Shown here: in pieces, positions 1 to 7,149 of the stretch
Numbering within the stretch: position 1 is the stretch's first letter
Layout of the letters: each line of letters opens with the position of its first letter
Assembly: GCA_964486145.1 (NCBI GenBank)
Contig: CAZAMT010000049.1
Coordinates: 1-18,416, forward strand
Length of the DNA stretch: 18,416 bases
Origin: CAZAMT01 sp964486145
Lineage (GTDB): Bacteria; Bacteroidota; Bacteroidia; Bacteroidales; JAAAOM01
Reading direction: 5' to 3'
Notes under the pieces: generated by a model
Database searches by the model: none
Seen by the model: only the letters and a program-made list of their open reading frames with translations
Told to the model about the DNA's origin: nothing
Position numbers and translations under genes: made by a program

Positions 1-1969
1 CTTTGTTGCCGTCCTGAAGGGCAAAACTGGCTTTTGTGGCATGATTGCACCAGCGGGTCAGTCCTAAAATGATATTGAACTGCGCCTCGTAATTCATGAT
101 GAAAAACTGCAGCGTATCGCCCTTCAACTGCTGTTTGACTTTGGGAATAAGCGGCAATGATTTCTCAAGGATTTCCAGTTGCCGTTCTAGTCCCGACTCA
201 ACCTTTTTGTGTGTCATAAATCGGGCAGGAAAGATGTATTTTTCGGTATGCCACCACTCGTGTGGCGATTTAATTTCCTGCCAGTCAGGCCAAAAGGCTC
301 CCGGATTTCGAATGAGATGCTGCACTTCATACAACTGGCCGCGGCCAAAAGATTTTAGCTGGCCGTCCAATGTAAAAGGAGTTTCGGTTTCAGGTGCCAC
401 CTGGTAACTTTCAAACAAATTGCGGTAAGCCCGGTATGCCAAATCACCGGCGGGTGAAAACTTTTCGCTGCACCATTGCTGCAGCCATGTATCGGGATTA
501 AAACCATCCAAATCATACAGCATTTCAGCGGAAGCTTCAATGCCCAAAATAAATTCCCTCACATTGGATACATTCAGCAAGGCATACTGATAAGCATCAT
601 ATTCATAAGCCGTTTGAAACATTTCATACGTTTTTGCAGGCGCCACTCCCTGCACGAGGTGAGGTCCGGAACCCCACAACTGGTGGTGGTAATACACGCC
701 ATATTTTTTGCCGGGTTCGCGTGGTGTTTCATGAAAATCATCGAGCCAGATATATCCCGGGTTGTTATCAGCAAAAACCAGAATGGTATTTTCAGGAAAA
801 GAAAGGTGCCCTGCCTGATGCAGTGTAACCCCTTCTGCCCAAAGGGTTGAAGTCATGGGCGGATTTGGCCGGTCATCATATTTTCGAATTAAACCATACT
901 GTACCTTCATGGCTTCGGAAATAAGCGCACCACGGGCAGAATCTGATTGCGGTATATTGGAATCGGTAAGCCACATGGGACTGTCGGCAATCCCGCGCAG
1001 GCCGACTTGCCACACCACGTTGGGAAACTTTGACCATTCGGCAATGTATTTTTCCCACACTTCTTCGATTTCTTTTCTGCTGCTGAAAAAGGAATATTTG
1101 GGTTCCCGGCCACGCTCTTCCCAGTAATTAAAAAAGGTAAATGCGCTTACACCCACAGGTTCAACATGGTGCTGCGAGATGAACAGGCCACGCTTTGCAG
1201 CCTCTTCTATCAGCCGCCGCTCGGGCGGGTTCATTATATCGACAAAACTGGCCGGGATGGTCAGATTGTAACGTGAACGAATCAGTGCCTCAAAAATACG
1301 GGTAATCACATCGGGATGCACCACCTGTCCGTAATAGCGGTAATCAATGTCGCGTTGTCCGGCGCCGTTCACAAATTCAGTAATCAGATCTTCGTCGTTC
1401 ATAAACCAGCCCCGGTATTTGAAATCGGGCTCGTCGCGGAAAATTTCAATGTTATCAAATACCAGTTCATCCCGCTTTTGCGGTTCCATGCCGCTCCAGT
1501 AATAGAATGGATCAACCTGCAGGTATTTTTCAATAAAATGGTAAATGGCGAACATTGTGCCCCGTTCATCGCTGCCCACCATGAGTAGGGGCTTCTCCAT
1601 ATTTTGAAAAGATTTTTCACGATAAACCGCGTAGGCTTCCCATTTTCCGGCCAGCGAATCCAGTTCGGGATTGATTTGATGGACCAGTTCCCGCTCTTCC
1701 GGTTGCTGCATATTGGCCACGATGATGGCGCTGCCGCTGATTTGCTCCGGATTGTGAGTTACGGCGATTCTTTTTCCGGTAATTTTTTCCACATCGCTCA
1801 CTAAATCCTGAACGGCCAGTTTAATTGGATCGCTGCTTGTTTGGGGCAGGAAAACGGTGGCGGCCTGGTCCTGTTTTACCAGAATCCACTGGTCTGCCCG
1901 GTTTGTGCACTGATTGAACAGGAACACAATCAATAAATACAAAATGAAATTATTTGTTTTGTTTTTCAT
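1..1969 (-). CDS. GH115-like alpha-glucuronidase, partial (C-terminus beyond left edge)
   Basis: The frame is open from the ATG at 1969 down to base 1, giving 656 codons with no stop, so only the C-terminus is missing. GH115 enzymes remove (4-O-methyl-)glucuronic acid from xylan and related glycans, usually as secreted proteins of more than 800 residues. Motifs recalling this family are GSDERGTMFAIYHF (about 132-145), YRGWFMNDEDL (about 185-195) and QHHVEP (about 266-271, compare the family's H-x-E-P-M region). The N-terminus is hydrophobic (about 8-19) and followed by Cys21. The preceding FNQ is a poor lipobox, so either a lipoprotein or an ordinary signal peptide is possible. The family's usual NYLWPAMW-type stretch is replaced here by a diverged RYNLTIPASF segment, so substrate could differ. 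The start overlaps the stop of the preceding hydrolase gene by 20 bases, implying co-translation. No GH67 features were recognised. The family call is fairly secure; the substrate is inferred. Confidence 0.78.
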   Translation of the reverse strand, partial: MKNKTNNFILYLLIVFLFNQCTNRADQWILVKQDQAATVFLPQTSSDPIKLAVQDLVSDVEKITGKRIAVTHNPEQISGSAIIVANMQQPEERELVHQINPELDSLAGKWEAYAVYREKSFQNMEKPLLMVGSDERGTMFAIYHFIEKYLQVDPFYYWSGMEPQKRDELVFDNIEIFRDEPDFKYRGWFMNDEDLITEFVNGAGQRDIDYRYYGQVVHPDVITRIFEALIRSRYNLTIPASFVDIMNPPERRLIEEAAKRGLFISQHHVEPVGVSAFTFFNYWEERGREPKYSFFSSRKEIEEVWEKYIAEWSKFPNVVWQVGLRGIADSPMWLTDSNIPQSDSARGALISEAMKVQYGLIRKYDDRPNPPMTSTLWAEGVTLHQAGHLSFPENTILVFADNNPGYIWLDDFHETPREPGKKYGVYYHHQLWGSGPHLVQGVAPAKTYEMFQTAYEYDAYQYALLNVSNVREFILGIEASAEMLYDLDGFNPDTWLQQWCSEKFSPAGDLAYRAYRNLFESYQVAPETETPFTLDGQLKSFGRGQLYEVQHLIRNPGAFWPDWQEIKSPHEWWHTEKYIFPARFMTHKKVESGLERQLEILEKSLPLIPKVKQQLKGDTLQFFIMNYEAQFNIILGLTRWCNHATKASFALQDGNK

Positions 1970-3365
1970 CTTTGATTTTTAACAATGATTTCTCTGCTAT
2001 CAAAACCGGTGCATCATAAACCGGAATGTTATTGAATTCGTAAACGGAGCCTCTTTTGCTCCATTGGTTATCCGGGATTTCAAAAACTTCGCCGGTGCGT
2101 AAATCCACATAAACCGGATCAGTAAATTGCCCCTGGTTAAAAGTAAAATCTATATCTGTTTTTTTATTAGAATCGGACGGAATTTCACTATCATACCATA
2201 CTGTTACAACTTGTTTTTTGCTGTAGATATTTTCTATTCCATACAATGAAATCGAACGCTTATTATTTGCTGCAAACGAATATCTATCAATGGTAACCAA
2301 ACTGCTATCGAATAAGGAGGTAACATTCTGCACTGAATAATAAACAGGTTTAACTTTTTCAACTTCTTTATTGTCGTTTGCTCTTAATAAACCTTTCCTG
2401 TTCCAGCGTATTTTTCCATTTTGTTCATATTTAGCATCCATAATTAGAAAAACTGAAGTTTCCTTACCTCTTCCAAAATCAGTCATCATTCGTCTTAAAA
2501 CGTGCTTTTGTTGTTTAAGCTCACTCCATTCCAGATTATGCATGGCAAATTCGCCATCGCCTGATGGACAACCCGCTTCTCCTTGTCGTGCCGCCAAATG
2601 CGGAGAATATTTATCCAATACCTTTTCAAGCATAATTTCGCTTTGGTTTTCTTCTGGAATGGGTCGGTGGCGATGATGGGTTACCTGGTCAATAAGGTGT
2701 ATTTTACCCATCCGCTGGACTTCAGCCAACACTTTATCGGCATACTGATAATCGACTCCGCTTCCCAGTGCGATACCAAGAATTTTTCCCTCGGGTTGAA
2801 TTGATTTTACAACTTCTGCTGTAATAACCAGAAGATTTGCATATTCTACCGGGTCGGCGCCACCATTGGGTTCGTTCCAAACTTCCCATTCATTTACATA
2901 ATCTTTGTAACGGGTTACGAGGGCTTTCACATAGTTTTTCCATCCTTTTAAAGCCTCCGGCGAGGTAGGTAAAATTTTTTTGGCATATAAACCAAGTCCG
3001 CCGCCATCTGCATAAAGTGCATTGCCGTAAGAAATATTTACCCACGGGGTTACTCCCTGAGCCACCATGTCGGGTATAATTTCATCCAACCATTGCCAGT
3101 CGTAAACCCCTTTCTTTTTTTCGGTTTTGGCCCAGCCCGATTGAATGCGGGCTTTTTTAACACCCAGGGGACCAAGGTATTCACGAAAGTTTTTATAAAC
3201 AATAAAGTCACGATCCATGGTTTCAGCGCCTACCGACCAGGGTGATGCCGAAATATCTTTTGCATGTCGCGGTTGTATCTCGCCAATTTTTTGAAATGAA
3301 ATTTTTTCCTGGCTGTGCCCATAAATAGTAAATGACAGCAAAAATGCAATAATTGTTGTTCTCAT
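1950..3365 (-). CDS. Secreted clan GH-A-type glycoside hydrolase (GH39-like), paralogue 2
   Basis: 471 residues starting at ATG 3365. The N-terminus MRTTIIAFLLSFTIYGHS looks like a signal peptide with cleavage before Gln19. The body resembles a TIM-barrel clan GH-A enzyme. WEVWNEPN (about 160-167) gives Glu165 as the presumed acid/base. RQGEAG (about 260-265) gives Glu263 as the presumed nucleophile, and the spacing of about 98 residues is usual for the clan. A C-terminal beta-rich portion follows, including DLRTGEVFEIP. GH39 (beta-xylosidase, iduronidase) is the closest family I can name by motif, but assignment is tentative. It lies 2 bases after its paralogue and overlaps the GH115-like gene by 20 bases. 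Where the paralogue has the clan-typical TYHPY at a substrate-binding loop, this protein has THHRH. Its middle is clearly AT-richer than both flanking genes. It probably attacks the backbone or side chains of the glycan that GH115 debranches. Confidence 0.7.
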   Translation of the reverse strand: MRTTIIAFLLSFTIYGHSQEKISFQKIGEIQPRHAKDISASPWSVGAETMDRDFIVYKNFREYLGPLGVKKARIQSGWAKTEKKKGVYDWQWLDEIIPDMVAQGVTPWVNISYGNALYADGGGLGLYAKKILPTSPEALKGWKNYVKALVTRYKDYVNEWEVWNEPNGGADPVEYANLLVITAEVVKSIQPEGKILGIALGSGVDYQYADKVLAEVQRMGKIHLIDQVTHHRHRPIPEENQSEIMLEKVLDKYSPHLAARQGEAGCPSGDGEFAMHNLEWSELKQQKHVLRRMMTDFGRGKETSVFLIMDAKYEQNGKIRWNRKGLLRANDNKEVEKVKPVYYSVQNVTSLFDSSLVTIDRYSFAANNKRSISLYGIENIYSKKQVVTVWYDSEIPSDSNKKTDIDFTFNQGQFTDPVYVDLRTGEVFEIPDNQWSKRGSVYEFNNIPVYDAPVLIAEKSLLKIKDEKQNK

Positions 3366-3367
3366 TT

Positions 3368-4765
3368 TTATTTTATTAAAATGTTTGATTTGTCTGTTAT
3401 CAAAACCGGTACATCATAAACCGGAATATTCTTAAATTCGTAAACTGTGCCGCTTTTGCTCCATTGTTTTTTCGGGATTTCAAAAACTTCGCCGGTGCGT
3501 AAATCGACGTACACCGGATGTTTGAAATCACCTACATAAAAGATAAAATCAATTTCAGTCATTTCATTGGAATCCGAAGGAATTTTACCGTCGAACCAGA
3601 TGGTAATGACCTGGTTTTTGGTGTATTTGTTTTGCCAGGCAAACAATGACAATGATTTAGAATTATCTGCTTCAAAAGCATAATTCGGAATTCTTTCCAA
3701 CGTGTTGTCGAAAACCGAAGTGAGATGCTGAACAGCGTAATACGCCGGTTTTACATGCCCCACTTTCTGGTCTTCGGTGGCATGGAGCAGTCCTTTTCGG
3801 TTGATTTCGTCGGGGTAATTCATGTCCATAATGGCGAAGTAGGACGATTCGATGTCACGCCCCAGATCGCCCAGCAGGCGGCGTAATGCCCATTTTGCCT
3901 GCGACAATTCCGACCATTCGTAGTTGCTCAGCGCTTTGGTTTTCCTGAATTCGGAGGGCGCCCCGTTTTCGCCCTGGCGGATTTTTATCCGGTTGGAATA
4001 TTTCCCGATATTGGCCCGGAGCTGTGCCACTTCGTCGTACACGGCATCGGGATTTTTACTGTACGGATGGTAGGTGATCTCGTCCACCAGGTGCAGTTTT
4101 CCGCGTTCGCTTAGTTTGCGGCAAAACTCTTCCGACTGCTCCGGGTGAATGCCTGCCGTTGCAAGTCCCAGAATCTTTGCTTCGGGCTGCAGAGCGCGAA
4201 TAGCTTCGGCGGTTGGGATAAAAATATCGAGGTAGTCGTCCATTGTATTGGTTTTGCGCACCCCTTCGTTCCAGATTTCCCATTCATCGATAATCTCTTT
4301 ATATCGGCCCACCAGTTGTTCGGCAAACTGCACATACGCATCGATGGTTTCCGGCGCTTTGGGCATATCGGCGCCCAGCCTGATTCCGCCGCCTTTGGCG
4401 TAGACGGGATTCCCGTAGCTGATGTTCATCCAGGGTTCCACATCCTGCGCGGCAATGTCGAATACAATGCTGTCGAGCCACGCAAAATTGTACACGCCGG
4501 GTTTAATCTCTGTCCTTGCCCATCCCGACTGCAACCGGGCTTTTTTTATCCCCAATGGCGCGAGGTATTCCTTCCAGTTTTCGTAAATGGTGTAATCGCG
4601 ATCCATGGTTTCAGCGCCTATGTTCCAGTTGGAGGCTTGAATTTCATTTGCGTTACGCGGTTTTATATCACCGATTTTTGAAAAGGAAACGATGCTGTTT
4701 TTTTGGGCGAAAATTCCGGGTGAAATCAGCATTACCCCCAGAAGAAGAATGATATATCTGTTCAT
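3368..4765 (-). CDS. Secreted clan GH-A-type glycoside hydrolase (GH39-like), paralogue 1
   Basis: 465 residues from ATG 4765, with a signal peptide (MNRYIILLLGVMLISPGIFA, cleavage before Gln21). It is a full-length tandem paralogue of the next gene: the ETMDRD region (about 52-57), the SGW and NISYGN motifs, and the C-terminal DLRTGEVFEIP block are shared. The presumed acid/base is Glu167 in WEIWNEG (about 162-168); the usual Pro after the Glu is Gly here. The presumed nucleophile is Glu266 in RQGENGAPS. TYHPY (about 231-235) is the typical clan GH-A His/Tyr loop. Family membership beyond clan GH-A is uncertain; GH39 is the best guess. It is separated from the SDR gene by a 112-base gap with a hairpin, whereas the next gene follows after only 2 bases. 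Together with uxaC and the GH115-like gene the context argues for attack on a glucuronate-containing polysaccharide. Confidence 0.7.
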   Translation of the reverse strand: MNRYIILLLGVMLISPGIFAQKNSIVSFSKIGDIKPRNANEIQASNWNIGAETMDRDYTIYENWKEYLAPLGIKKARLQSGWARTEIKPGVYNFAWLDSIVFDIAAQDVEPWMNISYGNPVYAKGGGIRLGADMPKAPETIDAYVQFAEQLVGRYKEIIDEWEIWNEGVRKTNTMDDYLDIFIPTAEAIRALQPEAKILGLATAGIHPEQSEEFCRKLSERGKLHLVDEITYHPYSKNPDAVYDEVAQLRANIGKYSNRIKIRQGENGAPSEFRKTKALSNYEWSELSQAKWALRRLLGDLGRDIESSYFAIMDMNYPDEINRKGLLHATEDQKVGHVKPAYYAVQHLTSVFDNTLERIPNYAFEADNSKSLSLFAWQNKYTKNQVITIWFDGKIPSDSNEMTEIDFIFYVGDFKHPVYVDLRTGEVFEIPKKQWSKSGTVYEFKNIPVYDVPVLITDKSNILIK

Positions 4766-4822
4766 AAAGAATTTAATTTAGTTCACATTCCAAAAAGTTT
4801 TATTAATCTTATCTCGAGCTAC

Positions 4823-4838
4823 TCTGCCCGTTGGCAGA
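4823..4838. repeat. Intercistronic hairpin between SDR and hydrolase genes
   Basis: A perfect 6-bp stem (TCTGCC / GGCAGA) closes a 4-base loop, about 40 bases past the SDR stop in the transcribed direction. It is not followed by a U-run, so it does not look like a full intrinsic terminator. It may stabilise upstream mRNA or set the ratio of cytoplasmic enzymes to secreted hydrolases. It could also be a remnant of a dispersed intergenic repeat. No promoter motif was seen in the rest of the 112-base gap. Confidence 0.45.
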
Positions 4839-4877
4839 CAGGCCTCTTCCGGCTTTCCTTACCATCTTTCTTCGCCT

Positions 4878-5720
4878 TCAAATCCCTGATTCTGCTAAAA
4901 AACCACCATCAACCGGCAATGTAACACCGGTTACAAAACCTGAAGCTTCATTATCCGTCAGAAAGTTGAGTGCGCCAAGCAGTTCATTCGCTTCGCCAAA
5001 TTTCTTTAACGGAGTTTGACGGATGATACTTTCACCTCTGTCGGTAAAGCCACCATCGGGTGTGGTAAGTAATTTTGTGCTTCTGTCGTTCAGGAAAAAA
5101 CCGGGTGCAATTGCATTTACCCTTATGCCTGCAGGCGCCAGGTAAACCGCCAGCCACTGGGTAAAATTCATAATCCCGGCTTTGGCCATACCATAAGCGC
5201 CTACCCGTGACAAAGGCCGGTAACTGTTCATGGAAGCGATATTGACAATGTTCCCTTTTTTCTTTCTGGCCATATCTTCTCCAAAAACAAAACAGGGTAT
5301 AACCGTTCCCATCGTATTGGTTTCAACCACATCGCTGAATTTGTCCATGCTCAGGTTGAAAAAACCCCGCACCCCTTCCACATGATTCAGCTCTTCATCA
5401 CTGAATTCGCTGATGGTGGTAACAGCGTCTGGTTGATTTCCACCGGCGCCGTTTACCAGAATATCACATGTTCCGAAAGCTTCATTAATTTTTATCCGTG
5501 CTGTTTCAACCTGTTCCTGGTTTGTTACATCTGTACTAACCGAAATGGCCTGGCCTCCGTTTTGGATTATTTCTTTCTCCACTTTTTGAAGCTTATCCAA
5601 ACTTCTTCCAAGTAATGCAACCTTTGCCCCTTGTTGAGCAAGACTTTTTGCCATTTCCGAACAAAGCGTTCCTCCGGCTCCTGTGATTACTGCAACTTTG
5701 TTTTGTAATTTTTTCTTCAT
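4878..5720 (-). CDS. SDR-family fructuronate reductase (D-mannonate oxidoreductase, YjmF/UxuB-like)
   Basis: A classical short-chain dehydrogenase of 280 residues from ATG 5720. It has a Rossmann motif of the TGxxxxxG kind (TGAGGTLCSEMA, about 14-25), an NGAGGNQPD stretch, and the catalytic Ser/Tyr/Lys set in NIASMNSYRP and YGMAKAG. The PVDGGFLAESGI C-terminus resembles B. subtilis YjmF (UxuB), which reduces fructuronate to mannonate with NAD(P)H. This is a different fold family from E. coli UxuB. The frame also allows a TTG start at 5741, overlapping the uxaC stop by 4 bases, but the ATG seven codons in (17 bases past the uxaC stop) leaves the normal short N-terminus before VAVITG, so I chose ATG. 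Its position directly after uxaC supports this substrate over other SDR reactions such as KduD-type 2-keto-3-deoxygluconate oxidoreduction. Confidence 0.83.
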   Translation of the reverse strand: MKKKLQNKVAVITGAGGTLCSEMAKSLAQQGAKVALLGRSLDKLQKVEKEIIQNGGQAISVSTDVTNQEQVETARIKINEAFGTCDILVNGAGGNQPDAVTTISEFSDEELNHVEGVRGFFNLSMDKFSDVVETNTMGTVIPCFVFGEDMARKKKGNIVNIASMNSYRPLSRVGAYGMAKAGIMNFTQWLAVYLAPAGIRVNAIAPGFFLNDRSTKLLTTPDGGFTDRGESIIRQTPLKKFGEANELLGALNFLTDNEASGFVTGVTLPVDGGFLAESGI

Positions 5721-5737
5721 TTTTTTTGATTGGTTTT

Positions 5738-7141
5738 TCAAATGTCCTTAAACCTGTTTTTACTGTTGTTATAACATATATCTTTTATCAGATTTGATAG
5801 CAAGTCTGTATCGTTTGGCAAATTTCCACTGTCAACCCATCCGGCCAACAGATTGCATAATATTCTGCGGAAATATTCATGTCTTGAAAAAGAGAAAACG
5901 CTGCGGCTGTCGGTCGTCATGCCGATAAACCGGCTCAAAAGTCCGTAGCTGGAAAGAGTGGTTAAGTGTTGCCTGATTCCCTCGTGCTGGTCGTTGTACC
6001 ACCAGCCCGGGCCAAACTGGATTTTTCCCGGAACACCATCTTCTGAATATGATCCTGTTAAAGTTGCAAAAGCTTCATTATCGGATGGATTCAGTGTATA
6101 AAGGATAATTTTTGGCAGGCTTTCTTTCTTTTCCAGTTCATCCAAAAAGGAACACAAACCCGCAATGTTGCATGTATTGCCCATAGTGGCATAACCACCT
6201 GCAGGGCCGGCAAGTTTTCGCAACCTCGAACTGGTAAAACGCTGTGCGCCGATGTGCAATTGAAGGGTCCAGCCACGATGCGAATATCTGGTTCCCAGAA
6301 AATGTAACATGAAGTTTTTATACCCGGCAAGTTCTTTTTTGTCTGGGATGTTGCCGTTTATGAGGTTTTTGAATATTTTGGCAGCATCAGCTTCTGTGGA
6401 TTTTTCAAATTGAAAACCTCCGTCAAGCGAATGATCGGCCAACCTGCAACCGGCTTCGGAAAACTTATCGAGTTGTAGTGTGATTGCCGATTTGAAATCA
6501 TCAAGTGTTTTTATTTGTTGCGCTGTTATTTTTTCGAGTTTCTCCAGCCAGTTTTTAAATCCCGGCTGTTCGATATTAACTGCCGAATCGCCGCGCAACG
6601 AAGGATAAACCTGTATTTGCTGTTCTGCTGTTGCCTTTTGGTGAACCGATAGATCATCAAGTAAATCATCTGAAGTGCAAAGGATTTCGGTATTAAATTT
6701 TTTGAGAATATCTGCAGCTCCGAAACCCTCTTGTTCTAGTTGGATATTGCATTGCTCCCAAATTTGTCCGGCATTTTTTTCAGAAAGAAATTCATCGATA
6801 CCAAATACACGTTTTAGTTCCAGTGCATTCCATAAAAACAACGGATTTCCCAATGTTTTTGGAACCGTGGCTGCCCAGTTCATAAACTTTTCTTTTTCAG
6901 AAGCATTTCCGGTAATTCCGTTTTCGGGAACACCGCAAATTCGCATGGCCCGGTGCTTGTACGGGTCGTGTATCAGCCAGGCTTCAGCCAGATTTGCGAA
7001 TTTTTTGTTTGTTGCCAGGTCTTCCGGATTCAGATGATTATGGAAATCGACCAGAGGTAATTTCTTTGCATAAGAATGATAAAGTTCTTCTGCAAGAGGT
7101 CTCTTCAAATAAAAATTTTTATGAATAAAATTAACGGACAT
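5738..7141 (-). CDS. uxaC: Glucuronate isomerase (uronate isomerase)
   Basis: 467 residues, the usual length for UxaC, starting at ATG 7141. It interconverts D-glucuronate and D-fructuronate (and galacturonate/tagaturonate) in the cytoplasm, the first step of the isomerase route of uronate catabolism. Visible family features are the amidohydrolase-type metal motif VDFHNHLNPEDLA (His34 and His36), HDPYKHRAMRICGV (about 74-87), LQLHIGAQR, and a C-terminal segment containing GMTTDSRSVFSFSRHEYFRR. It starts 8 bases after the symporter stop and is followed by the SDR gene, giving import, isomerisation and reduction in consecutive genes. Note that 4-O-methyl-glucuronate, a common GH115 product, may not be a direct substrate. 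That is an inference from the chemistry of the route, not visible in the sequence. Confidence 0.96.
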   Translation of the reverse strand: MSVNFIHKNFYLKRPLAEELYHSYAKKLPLVDFHNHLNPEDLATNKKFANLAEAWLIHDPYKHRAMRICGVPENGITGNASEKEKFMNWAATVPKTLGNPLFLWNALELKRVFGIDEFLSEKNAGQIWEQCNIQLEQEGFGAADILKKFNTEILCTSDDLLDDLSVHQKATAEQQIQVYPSLRGDSAVNIEQPGFKNWLEKLEKITAQQIKTLDDFKSAITLQLDKFSEAGCRLADHSLDGGFQFEKSTEADAAKIFKNLINGNIPDKKELAGYKNFMLHFLGTRYSHRGWTLQLHIGAQRFTSSRLRKLAGPAGGYATMGNTCNIAGLCSFLDELEKKESLPKIILYTLNPSDNEAFATLTGSYSEDGVPGKIQFGPGWWYNDQHEGIRQHLTTLSSYGLLSRFIGMTTDSRSVFSFSRHEYFRRILCNLLAGWVDSGNLPNDTDLLSNLIKDICYNNSKNRFKDI

Positions 7142-7149
7142 ATCTTAAT

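Noticed and set aside
1..1969. GH67 alpha-glucuronidase as the identity of the partial gene
   Set aside because: The GSDERGT, YRGWF-NDED and H-x-EP motifs recall GH115; nothing typical of GH67 was recognised.
4145..4681. Plus-strand ORF of 178 codons inside the paralogue 1 hydrolase gene
   Set aside because: Antisense to a gene with signal peptide, catalytic motifs and a paralogue; the product has no recognisable domain and is a frame shadow of GC-richer DNA.
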